A stretch of 15,770 nt of DNA from assembly GCA_902767465.1 (NCBI GenBank), contig CACXHM010000104.1:1-15770 (forward strand), read 5' to 3'. The notes under the pieces are model-generated. The model had not been told where the DNA came from, did not search any database, and saw nothing but the letters and a program-made list of their open reading frames with translations. The stretch's first letter is position 1. Every line of letters begins with the position of its first letter. The position numbers and the translations under genes are program-made. Below, one piece after another: positions 1-6,216 of the stretch. Source of the stretch: an uncultured Bacteroidia bacterium (lineage in GTDB: Bacteria > Bacteroidota > Bacteroidia > Bacteroidales > UBA932).

Positions 1-624
1 CATCTCACCGCCGTACCAGGTGTTCAGGATGACCTGCTCACGGGAAGTGACGTTGAATGCAACGCAGGTTTCGCTGCGAAGACCGAGTTCCTTGTAGTTG
101 TCAACCTTTGCCTTTGCAGCGCAGTAAACCACGAAATCGGGCTCCTGGTCAAATTCTGCCTGGTTCTTGGGGCGGATGAACATATTGGTTACGAAATGGG
201 CCTGCCATGCAACCTCCATGATGAAACGGACTTTCATGCGGGTGTCTTTGTGTGTTCCGCAGAATCCGTCAACTACGAAAAGACGCTTGCCGCTGAGTTG
301 CTGCTTTGCAAGTTTCTTTACGGCTGCCCATGTCTTCTCGGACATTTTGTGGTTGTCGTTGGGATAGTCTTCGGTAGTCCACCAGATTTCGCCGGGGGCG
401 CCTTCCTTGGTGGTTTTGTCGTAAACAATGTATTTGTCTTTAGGAGAACGTCCGGTGTAGATACCGGTCATTACGTTGATGGCACCGAGCTCAGTTACCT
501 GGCCCTTGTCGAAGCCTTCAAGTTCAGGTTTGGTTTCTTCGTTGTAGAGGACCTCGTATGTAGGATTGTAGAGGATTTCCTTTACACCGGTGATGCCGTA
601 CTTGGCAAGAGTTTTTTTATCCAT
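1..624 (-). CDS. pckA: Phosphoenolpyruvate carboxykinase (ATP), N-terminal part
   Basis: Cytosolic enzyme that interconverts oxaloacetate plus ATP with phosphoenolpyruvate, CO2 and ADP; in gut Bacteroidales it often runs in the carboxylating direction during succinate production. The minus-strand frame starts at an ATG at 624-622 and is open for 208 codons to the window edge, so only the N-terminal ~40% of the usual ~535 residues is present. Visible motifs are TGRSPKDKYIV (about residues 58-67), where the Arg binds oxaloacetate/PEP; GEIWW; FVVDGFCG; and NTWYGGEM at the very edge, which leads into the conserved substrate-binding Tyr segment. The RSPKDK motif and the general similarity identify the ATP-dependent, not the GTP-dependent, family. 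It lies downstream of the NSS transporter on the same strand, but a 112-bp gap with its own promoter box suggests separate transcription. Confidence 0.95.
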   Translation of the reverse strand, partial: MDKKTLAKYGITGVKEILYNPTYEVLYNEETKPELEGFDKGQVTELGAINVMTGIYTGRSPKDKYIVYDKTTKEGAPGEIWWTTEDYPNDNHKMSEKTWAAVKKLAKQQLSGKRLFVVDGFCGTHKDTRMKVRFIMEVAWQAHFVTNMFIRPKNQAEFDQEPDFVVYCAAKAKVDNYKELGLRSETCVAFNVTSREQVILNTWYGGEM

Positions 625-658
625 AAATATCAAAAAATTAGAATTTCTTTAAGTCGCG

Positions 659-694
659 CAAATATACGGAATATGCTGCAAATAATAAACCAAA
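659..694 (-). promoter_or_regulatory. Bacteroidota-type promoter for pckA
   Basis: Read on the minus strand there is TATATTTG at 666-659, matching the TAnnTTTG -7 box of Bacteroidota, and a TTTG (-33 type) at 694-691, 24 bp upstream. The -7 box lies 34 bp before the pckA ATG. No other promoter-like sequence is seen in the 112-bp gap. The assignment is by pattern only. Confidence 0.55.
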
Positions 695-736
695 ATCCCC
701 ATTATTGATGACGATTTTTTATACAATCGGCCTGTT

Positions 737-2074
737 TTATATGAAATTCGACAAGAAAATGACGGTAATCGCAACAGGGGCCAGAAAACGGAGGATGAAC
801 CACACAGCTCCGAAGATGCCTGAGTTGAAACTGCGGGTGCCTCCGGACGTGAATTCATCCCGCACATCTTCCTTTGGAAGTTTCCATCCGACAAACAGCA
901 CGCAGAGCATTGCGCCGATCGGCAGCAGGACATTGCAGCACAGCTGATCGAAGCAGTCAAAGATTCCGCGTCCGAAAATCTGCACATTGGAAAGGGGGCC
1001 GAAACCAAGGGAACAGAGGGCTCCGATGATGCCTGTGACTGTGAACACCAGCGCGGTCGCTCTGCTTCGTTTCATCTTCTTTTCTTCTGTCAGCCAGGCG
1101 ACAGGCACTTCCAAAAGGGATACCGACGAGGTTAGGGCGGCTATGGTTACGGTGAGGAAAAAAGCGACGGAAACAACCGTGGCGAGCAGGGGAGAGGCCT
1201 GGCTCATCGACTTGAAAATGAAAGGCAGGGTGTCGAAAACCAGACCCGGACCGGATCCGGGTTCGATGCCTGCGGCGAAAACGGCCGGCATTATTACGAA
1301 ACCTGCGAGTATTGCAAAGAAAAGGTCGAAGCCAGCGGTGCCCACGCCAGAGAAGATGACGTCGTCTTTTTTGTTTATGTAGGATGCATAGGTTATGATA
1401 ATGCCCATTCCAAGCGAAATGGAGTAAAAACTCTGACCTATGGCATTTACGAACGTACGGGCGCCTACCTTGCTCCAGTCCGGTTTGAGCATGTAGTCGA
1501 TACCGGGTGCGCCTCCCTTTAATGTCACGGAATAAATGGCGAGCCCTATGATGAGCAGGAACAGTACGGGAAGGGACACTTTGCTGAATTTTTCAATTCC
1601 GTTTTTTACCCCTCCTGCGACTATTGCGCATGAGATTGCCATATATATGGCGAAGGCTGCCGTGGATGCCACCCCAGATGCGGCGAAGCTTCCGAAACTG
1701 TCGGGAAAGCTGAGGGTAAAGGATTTTGCGAGATATGTTATGCTCCATCCGCCTACCACTGCATAATAAGACAGGATAAGCGTGGGGGTAAGGATGCAGA
1801 GTATTCCCAGCAGTTTCCACTTGCTGCCGGGTGCAAACTTATTCATGGCCCCGTAACAATTCGCTCTGCTGCGGCGTCCGATGATGAATTCTGCAAAAAA
1901 GATGGGAACGGACAAGAAAAGGGACGCCGCAATGTATATGAGGATGAAGGCTGCTCCGCCGTTCTCTCCCACCATGTATGGGAAGCGCCAGATATTTCCA
2001 AGTCCTATCGCGCTGCCTGCGAGGGCTGCGATTGCAGCAAATCTGCTGCCGAATTGCTCTCTAGTATTTGCCAT
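737..2074 (-). CDS. Sodium-dependent transporter, NSS/SNF family
   Basis: Inner-membrane symporter that couples Na+ entry to uptake of a small substrate, in bacteria usually an amino acid (LeuT, MhsT and TnaT are the well-studied relatives). The 445-residue protein opens with the family signature: the FGSRFAAIAALAGSAIGLGN stretch (from about residue 8) then IWRFPYMVGENGGAAF, which forms the unwound part of TM1 with the sodium and substrate sites. Hydrophobic segments continue throughout, about 11-12 in all; bacterial members of this length commonly have 11. The substrate cannot be read from sequence. Its ATG lies inside the end of the upstream esterase gene (14-bp overlap), so the two are very likely co-transcribed and translationally coupled. 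The stop is TAA at 739-737. No intrinsic terminator was seen after it. Confidence 0.93.
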   Translation of the reverse strand: MANTREQFGSRFAAIAALAGSAIGLGNIWRFPYMVGENGGAAFILIYIAASLFLSVPIFFAEFIIGRRSRANCYGAMNKFAPGSKWKLLGILCILTPTLILSYYAVVGGWSITYLAKSFTLSFPDSFGSFAASGVASTAAFAIYMAISCAIVAGGVKNGIEKFSKVSLPVLFLLIIGLAIYSVTLKGGAPGIDYMLKPDWSKVGARTFVNAIGQSFYSISLGMGIIITYASYINKKDDVIFSGVGTAGFDLFFAILAGFVIMPAVFAAGIEPGSGPGLVFDTLPFIFKSMSQASPLLATVVSVAFFLTVTIAALTSSVSLLEVPVAWLTEEKKMKRSRATALVFTVTGIIGALCSLGFGPLSNVQIFGRGIFDCFDQLCCNVLLPIGAMLCVLFVGWKLPKEDVRDEFTSGGTRSFNSGIFGAVWFILRFLAPVAITVIFLSNFI

Positions 2075-4109
2075 AAGTTATTCCGGGCCAGTCGTCGGAG
2101 CGGAAAGGCCAGGCCGGGAGGCCTTCCGAATTGAACAGATTACAGACGGGATTGGCGCTCCAGGCATATCTGACTGCAACGGGCGAGGTCACTTCTGGAC
2201 ATGAAACCACTACTTCGCTGCCGGAAATCCTGGCGTGCGCCCAATGCCAGACATGGTCCGCTCCGGCTATTTGGAAACCGGCAAGTTCACCTTTTTCCGC
2301 TTTCTGTACGAGTGGCTTTTCCATTGCGGCGCTGCCATAGCGTGCCTCTGCAAAATGGCCCGAAGGGATGACCTTAAGCCCTCCGGCCACGTTCGAGAAG
2401 CGAACCCTTATGCTCCCGCCGTCGATTATGCATGACTCGAATTCGGGTCCGTTGCATATATATTTTTCCCCATAATCATTTGTGAGTGCCAGTTTTGCAA
2501 GCCTTTCTCCAACTTCCTGCTTCCGTATCGGATGGATGTCGTCGGCTTCGCCAAGATCAATGATGCAGGCCTGCCCAACTTTTTTCAGGGTTCGGGTGGT
2601 CATGGTCTGTGCTTCACGTAATTCTGCCCAGGTGTCATCTGCAGGATCATCTTTTACGGCAGTGTAACCAGCAAGCTGTGTGATATAAAATGGAAAATCG
2701 TACCCCCAGAGGCTGCGCCAGTCTGCGATCAGCGTAGGCATCATATCCCGGTAGCGCCATGCCTTGCCTGCATTGGACTCGCCCTGATACCAGATGGCCC
2801 CTTTGATGGCGTATGGAGCGAGCGGGCGCAGCATCGCGTTATACAGGACCGTTACCAGGTTGGGCTCGCGGGCGGTTGATTTGGGCACGTTTTCGAAAGA
2901 TACGGAAAGTGTCGTTTTCCATTCATTGTCCAGCCTGATCTTCCGGCCGTCGGGTCCTTTGACATACATCAGTTCGGCATCTCCATAAAGACCGCCGTTG
3001 CCGTGGTCGTCGGTGTTGCGTATGCATATAACGGTTTTTCCGCTCTTTACCATATTCGCCGGGACTGTATATTCCCTGCTTTTGTTCCAGACACTGCCGG
3101 ACCCTACCTGCTGCCCGTTCCAGTATGTTTCATCGAAATCGTCTATGGGGCCCAGGCTGAGGGTGATGCTTTTCCCTGCCCAGGAAGCGGGGATGTCTAT
3201 CTCTTTTCGGAACCAATAAATGCCGTTGATTCCGGGCCAAAGTTCCTGCACCATGCGAGGAAGCATGATTCTTTTCCATTCACTGTCATCGAATCCGGCT
3301 TGCGCCCAGACTGCAAATCCGTTCTGCAAGCCTTTGTCTTTGAGAGTCATGCGCTCGTAGAAGGCCTTGATTTCCTGTTCGTAGGTCAGCTGCCTTTGCG
3401 TTTCGCTTTCGGAAAGAGACTTTACCTGCTGCAGCATCGGAATATCTTCGGGGAACTGCCGTATTGCCTTCTCGCTCATCCAGGCTTCGATTATTGTTCC
3501 ACCCCAGCTGCTGTGGATTATTCCAATGGGAACTTTCAGCTCCTGCAGCAATTTCCTGCCGAAGTACCAAGCGGCGGCTGAAAAGTTGCGCACGGTTTCG
3601 GGAGAGGATTCCTGCCATCCTTCGAAATCGGCTTCAAACCAGTCCCGTTCGCTCATTCCGGTAGCCCTTGATACCTGTAGAAGCCGCAGGTTCGCCCATT
3701 GAGCAGAATTGTTGATGTCTGCCTGATTGACTCTCTTCGCCCTCCAGCTTTCCATTGGCATCTGCATGTTCGACTGGCCCGAAGCCAGCCAAACTTCTCC
3801 TATGAGCACGTTGTCCAGAATCACCGGGGTCCCGTCGGAAATGCTGATACTGTGCTTGCGGAAACTTCCTTTCGGAGTGTCTATTCTGAGCATCCATTTC
3901 CCGTCGGAACCTGCCTTGGTGCGGTAGATACGCTTGGTCCATGACGGCTCAACCCTGATGTCGGCGCCTGGGGTTGCTTCGCCCCAGACCGGAGCCTGAC
4001 AGTTCTGTTGGAGCACGGCGTTGTCGGTAAAAAGGGGAGAAAGCCTTATGCCGGCCCGGGCATTAAGTACGCCGCACAGAATCGCGGCAGCAACAAGAGC
4101 TTTTTTCAT
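2061..4109 (-). CDS. Sialate O-acetylesterase, secreted (SGNH-type)
   Basis: Predicted to remove O-acetyl groups from sialic acids or other acetylated glycans outside the cytoplasm. The 682-residue protein begins with a signal peptide (about residues 1-19, ending ARA/G). The catalytic SGNH-like domain shows block I GQSNMQMPM (Ser ~113), SSWGG (~200-204), WYQGESNA (~440-447) and the Asp/His pair in DDIHP (~523-527). Between about residues 265 and 395 lies an inserted beta-rich jelly-roll-like domain (FDDSEWKR, WFRKEIDIP, YWNGQQVG), the usual arrangement in Bacteroidota members of this family, where catalytic residues flank a carbohydrate-binding-like insert. Length fits the family. It is first in a two-gene minus-strand operon with the NSS transporter. 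Alternative activity: acetyl-xylan or other acetyl esterase; members vary. Confidence 0.9.
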   Translation of the reverse strand: MKKALVAAAILCGVLNARAGIRLSPLFTDNAVLQQNCQAPVWGEATPGADIRVEPSWTKRIYRTKAGSDGKWMLRIDTPKGSFRKHSISISDGTPVILDNVLIGEVWLASGQSNMQMPMESWRAKRVNQADINNSAQWANLRLLQVSRATGMSERDWFEADFEGWQESSPETVRNFSAAAWYFGRKLLQELKVPIGIIHSSWGGTIIEAWMSEKAIRQFPEDIPMLQQVKSLSESETQRQLTYEQEIKAFYERMTLKDKGLQNGFAVWAQAGFDDSEWKRIMLPRMVQELWPGINGIYWFRKEIDIPASWAGKSITLSLGPIDDFDETYWNGQQVGSGSVWNKSREYTVPANMVKSGKTVICIRNTDDHGNGGLYGDAELMYVKGPDGRKIRLDNEWKTTLSVSFENVPKSTAREPNLVTVLYNAMLRPLAPYAIKGAIWYQGESNAGKAWRYRDMMPTLIADWRSLWGYDFPFYITQLAGYTAVKDDPADDTWAELREAQTMTTRTLKKVGQACIIDLGEADDIHPIRKQEVGERLAKLALTNDYGEKYICNGPEFESCIIDGGSIRVRFSNVAGGLKVIPSGHFAEARYGSAAMEKPLVQKAEKGELAGFQIAGADHVWHWAHARISGSEVVVSCPEVTSPVAVRYAWSANPVCNLFNSEGLPAWPFRSDDWPGITYGKY

Positions 4110-4128
4110 GTTAACAGTTTAAACTTTT

Positions 4129-4136
4129 CAAAGTTA
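4129..4136 (-). promoter_or_regulatory. -7 promoter box for the esterase-transporter operon
   Basis: Minus-strand TAACTTTG fits TAnnTTTG and lies 19 bp upstream of the esterase ATG. No exact TTTG is seen at the -33 distance. It sits 13 bp from the box of the divergent nitroreductase gene, so the two promoters occupy the same 53-bp gap and polymerase binding to one probably excludes the other. Confidence 0.5.
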
Positions 4137-4149
4137 CATTATTTTCTCG

Positions 4150-4157
4150 TATTTTTG
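4150..4157 (+). promoter_or_regulatory. -7 promoter box for the nitroreductase gene
   Basis: TATTTTTG matches TAnnTTTG and ends 5 bp before the ATG at 4163, so the message would be leaderless or nearly so. Upstream there is only a T-rich run at 4125-4128 at the -33 distance. If the box is functional, the 5' UTR is almost absent. Confidence 0.45.
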
Positions 4158-4162
4158 CTTCT

Positions 4163-4687
4163 ATGAACCAGACCATACACGATATTCTCACAAGAAGGAG
4201 CATACGTAAGTTCCTCCCCGATCCGGTTCCGCAGGAACTGCTGGACCAGATTATTGAAGCCGGCCTTTACGCAGCAAGCGGAAAGAACCATCAGTCATCG
4301 GTTATTCTGGCGGTAAGCGACCCTGCCCTGATTGCGCGGATGTCTGAAGCAAACCGGGTTATATGGGGAAAGCAGGAGGGCGTGGATCCGTTCTTTGGAG
4401 CTCCGTCTGTGCTGGTTGTGCTGGACAAGGCTGATTGGCGAAACCGTGTGTATGACGGGTCGCTGGTAATGGGCAATATGATGCTCGCCGCCCATGCTCT
4501 CGGTCTTGGCAGTTGCTGGGTGCACCGGGCTAAAGAAGAATTCGAACTGCCCGAATTCAAAGAGTTATTGGCTTCTCTCGGTCTGGAGGGAGACTATGAA
4601 GGCATCGGCCACCTCGTGGTGGGCTGGCCGGCAGGTGATTGCCCCGAGGCCCTGCCCCGCAAGGAGGGGAGGGTGTTCAAGATCTGA
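4163..4687 (+). CDS. Nitroreductase family FMN-dependent oxidoreductase
   Basis: Cytosolic flavoprotein of the nitroreductase fold, a family that uses NAD(P)H to reduce nitroaromatics, quinones or enones; the physiological substrate is unknown. The 174-residue protein has the N-terminal FMN-phosphate-binding signature RRSIRKF (residues 11-17), then AGLYAASGKNHQS (about 33-45), which contacts the flavin, a central NMMLAAHALGLGSCW helix, and a C-terminal GHLVVGWPAG followed by a basic tail that also binds FMN in relatives. Length is typical of the short single-domain members. It is a single-gene unit: divergent from the esterase and followed 31 bp later by an intrinsic terminator. Confidence 0.9.
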   Translation: MNQTIHDILTRRSIRKFLPDPVPQELLDQIIEAGLYAASGKNHQSSVILAVSDPALIARMSEANRVIWGKQEGVDPFFGAPSVLVVLDKADWRNRVYDGSLVMGNMMLAAHALGLGSCWVHRAKEEFELPEFKELLASLGLEGDYEGIGHLVVGWPAGDCPEALPRKEGRVFKI

Positions 4688-4718
4688 AAACTTTCCCGGG
4701 CTTCCGTCTCTGAAAACC

Positions 4719-4749
4719 GGCCGTTTTGCCGACGGCCTGTCTGTTTTTT
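4719..4749 (+). terminator. Rho-independent terminator of the nitroreductase gene
   Basis: A perfect 6-bp stem GGCCGT (4719-4724) / ACGGCC (4732-4737) with a 7-nt loop is followed after six bases by TTTTTT (4744-4749). It starts 31 bp after the stop codon. A competing longer pairing, GGCCTGT (4734-4740) with ACAGGCC (4779-4785), encloses two direct copies of a 12-mer (GCATTTCGTCAG at 4750-4761 and 4763-4774). Confidence 0.65.
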
Positions 4750-4810
4750 GCATTTCGTCAGTGCATTTCGTCAGCAAAACAGGCCTTGTTCGCTGACGAT
4801 TGCCGAAGTT

Positions 4811-4900
4811 TGCTACTGCTACTGCTTCTGCCTCTGCTCCGGGACATGCTCCGGGACCTGTTCCTGTTCCGGGACCTGTTCCTGCTCCTGGACCGGGACC
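4811..4900 (+). repeat. Hexamer-period low-complexity tract
   Basis: Ninety bases parse as fifteen hexamers, starting TGCTAC TGCTAC TGCTTC and going through TGCTCC, GGGACC and TGTTCC variants. GGGACC recurs at regular steps and the tract ends in the GGGACC that begins the first 52-bp unit. All reading frames through it give dipeptide-like low-complexity peptides, but none has a plausible gene around it. It looks like a slippage-grown repeat. Confidence 0.8.
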
Positions 4901-5247
4901 TTCCTTATTTTGGGGGCTTTTCAAGGAAGGTCCTGGGTTTTTTGTATGGACCTTCCAGAATTTTGGCCGTTTTCAAGGAAGGTTCTGGCTTTTTTGTTGG
5001 GACCTTCCTTATTTTGAGGACTTTTCAAGGAAGGTCCTGGGCTTTTTGTATGGACCTTCCAGGATTTTGGCCGTTTTCAAGGAAGGTCCAGGGCTTTTTG
5101 TTGGGACCTTCCTTATTTTGAGGGCTTTTTAAGGAAGGTCCTGGGCTTTTTGTATGGACCTTCCTTATTTTGAGGACTTTTCAAGGAAGGTCCTGGGTTT
5201 TTTGTATGGACCTTCCAGGATTTTGGCCGTTTTCAAGGAAGGTCCAG
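4896..5247 (+). repeat. Tandem array of 52-bp hairpin-forming units (6.8 copies)
   Basis: Seven head-to-tail units start at 4896, 4948, 5000, 5052, 5104, 5156 and 5208; the last is cut short. Each opens with GGACCTTCC and contains the reverse complement GGAAGGTCC (GGAAGGTTC in unit 2) 20 bases later, followed by a T-rich linker ending TTGTAT or TTGTTG. Two unit types occur in the order A B A B A A B. Type A has an 11-bp stem (GGACCTTCCTT/AAGGAAGGTCC) and a 16-nt loop; type B has AGGATTTTGGCCG in place of TTATTTTGRGGRC. The linker side also pairs, so arms can pair within or between units. Because 52 is not a multiple of three, the open frames across it change frame each unit; I regard it as non-coding. 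Confidence 0.92.
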
Positions 5248-5269
5248 AGTGTTGTCCGAACCGCGTGGA

Positions 5270-5302
5270 GATAACGTGTTGATAATTAACTGATAACGAG
5301 AT
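5270..5302 (+). repeat. Three 11-bp direct repeats, GATAA-based
   Basis: GATAACGTGTT, GATAATTAACT and GATAACGAGAT follow one another without gaps at 5270, 5281 and 5292. The 11-bp period puts the GATAA cores on one face of the helix, as in protein-binding iterons, but the arrays are short and AT-rich, so chance is possible. Confidence 0.4.
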
Positions 5303-5330
5303 TCTTCTTCCCAGTTTGAATGGAAGAAGA
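5303..5330 (+). other. Perfect 9-bp stem-loop, role unknown
   Basis: TCTTCTTCC (5303-5311) pairs with GGAAGAAGA (5322-5330) around a 10-nt loop. It is followed by TTTATTAG, which lacks a proper T run, so it is a poor terminator. It directly abuts the 11-bp repeats. From here to 5394 I see nothing else recognisable. Confidence 0.5.
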
Positions 5331-5394
5331 TTTATTAGAACTACTGATTATGAAGTTGTTACATCCACGAATTAACGTTGCCCCGCATTAGCGT

Positions 5395-5486
5395 CACAAC
5401 AAACACAACCTTGCTAATTTTAAAACATTTAAGCGATATGTTGTGAATTGCTTTCGAATTACTATCTTTGACACAACAAACACAAC
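5395..5486 (+). CRISPR. Truncated type II-C-like CRISPR array, left fragment
   Basis: Order: a 15-nt stub CACAACAAACACAAC (5395-5409) identical to the 3' end of the repeat, a 30-nt spacer-like segment (5410-5439), and a complete 47-nt repeat (5440-5486). The repeat begins GTTGTGAATTGCTTTC, contains AATTACTATCTTTGA and ends CACAAC. From memory, Bacteroides type II-C repeats are also 47 nt and share GTTGTGA.TTGCTTTC.AATTA.TATCTTTGA, with about 30-nt spacers. The 47-mer occurs again, base for base, at 6217-6263. No cas gene lies in the window. The 30 nt after this repeat hold the promoter of the next gene and do not end in another repeat, so the array is broken here. Confidence 0.72.
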
Positions 5487-5504
5487 CATCTTTTTTTACA
5501 TTTG
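5463..5504 (+). promoter_or_regulatory. Promoter region for the small secreted-protein gene
   Basis: Two TAnnTTTG boxes precede the gene: TATCTTTG at 5463-5470, inside the 47-bp repeat, and TACATTTG at 5497-5504, 31 bp before the ATG at 5536. The closer box is the more usual distance. The TTTG of the upstream box is 26 bp from the second box and might double as its -33 element, though that spacing is slightly long. Confidence 0.45.
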
Positions 5505-5535
5505 CATTCATTAGGCAAATACTAATCACAGTCAT

Positions 5536-5997
5536 ATGAAACGTTTATTTATCATTATTTTGGCCCTGATGCTCTCCTTTACTGCGAGCGCTCAATGGAC
5601 AACAAGATTTCACAAGGCAGATGAGTTGAAAGGTGAAGATTCTTACTGGTCGAATCTCTATGTCTCACCCTCGGGTTATTCTATGTTTGTGTGTTGGACA
5701 AATGATACTGAAGTGAAGATTATCACCAGAGAAGGCATATTTGATTACTCAGATGATTATGTGAGGGTCCTTGTCGGTTTCTACAAAGGAGAAAGCCTGG
5801 TTGAGAAAGAGGAAGCTTATTTCTTCGTTCCGCAAGGGGATAGGGATTCTGCTTATTCCTCATCCTATCGGAATCCAGGTTTAGGACCGAAAATCAAGGA
5901 GTGGATTAAAAACAGTGGCAATGTTAGGTTTGTCGCCCCTAAATTCAGTGGAGCCGATTTTGATATGACGGTCAAACAATACAAGGATTTGAAATGA
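5536..5997 (+). CDS. Small secreted protein of unknown function
   Basis: I do not recognise this 153-residue protein. It has a clear type I signal peptide: MKR, a hydrophobic core to about residue 15, then TASA/Q, with likely cleavage after Ala19; there is no lipobox Cys. The mature ~134 residues are rich in aromatic and charged residues (SYWSNLYVSPSGYSM, YFFVPQGDRDSAYSSSYR) with one Cys (in MFVCW) and no membrane segment, consistent with a small periplasmic beta-rich domain. The ATG at 5536 is the only start that keeps the signal peptide. The gene is more AT-rich than its neighbours and lies alone between two identical CRISPR-like repeats, with its own promoter and terminator, so it looks like an acquired cargo gene. 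No function can be assigned. Confidence 0.8.
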   Translation: MKRLFIIILALMLSFTASAQWTTRFHKADELKGEDSYWSNLYVSPSGYSMFVCWTNDTEVKIITREGIFDYSDDYVRVLVGFYKGESLVEKEEAYFFVPQGDRDSAYSSSYRNPGLGPKIKEWIKNSGNVRFVAPKFSGADFDMTVKQYKDLK

Positions 5998-5998
5998 G

Positions 5999-6028
5999 AA
6001 AAGGTTGCATTCGTGCAACCTTTTTTTT
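5999..6028 (+). terminator. Strong Rho-independent terminator with TTCG tetraloop
   Basis: AAAAGGTTGCA (5999-6009) pairs perfectly with TGCAACCTTTT (6014-6024) around a TTCG tetraloop, and the T run extends to 6028. It begins two bases after the stop codon of the small secreted-protein gene. Confidence 0.9.
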
Positions 6029-6030
6029 AG

Positions 6031-6216
6031 TTATAGTACTCAACAAATGTCGAGTATTCGGGCATTGCAGACTGATATGCAGACAATGTTCCGGAATATA
6101 AATTGGCTCAGTATAAGGACCTAGACATTGTTTTCCACAGGTAGGAGGTGTTGTACCTAAGAATCCACAACCTGACATCGAACTAGAAATAATGAAACCA
6201 TTAAAGGCCCCGTCAC
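6031..6216. other. Unassigned spacer between the cargo gene and the right repeat
   Basis: No convincing gene is present. The plus frame carrying EYKLAQYKDLD before a TAG is interrupted by stops on both sides. A minus-strand frame of 68 codons (start 6178) has five Cys in its first 40 residues but runs through the terminator stem at 5999-6028 and has no TAnnTTTG box upstream. If the right repeat belongs to an intact array, the last 30 bases (6187-6216) would be the position of a spacer. Confidence 0.4.

Noticed and set aside
649..1008. Minus-strand 119-codon frame near the transporter end
   Set aside because: It is out of frame within the transporter gene, which has strong family motifs; the frame is a shadow.
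4565..4924. Minus-strand open frame of 119 codons with Gly-Pro/Gly-Thr/Ala repeats
   Set aside because: It is produced by the hexamer tract and then runs antisense through the 3' end of the nitroreductase; no promoter and no domain-like sequence.
4726..5132. Three overlapping plus-strand frames across the 52-bp array with Phe/Lys/Glu-Gly-rich peptides
   Set aside because: The 52-bp period shifts frame in every unit, so the same DNA is read in all three frames; this is what non-coding repeats give.
5278..5286. TTATCAACA on the minus strand as a DnaA box or origin element
   Set aside because: A single near-match without an AT-rich unwinding region or replication genes; it is part of the 11-bp repeats.
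5972..6178. Minus-strand 68-codon Cys-rich frame, possible small peptide
   Set aside because: It overlaps the terminator stem of the opposite gene, lacks a promoter box and shows no leader or double-Gly motif.
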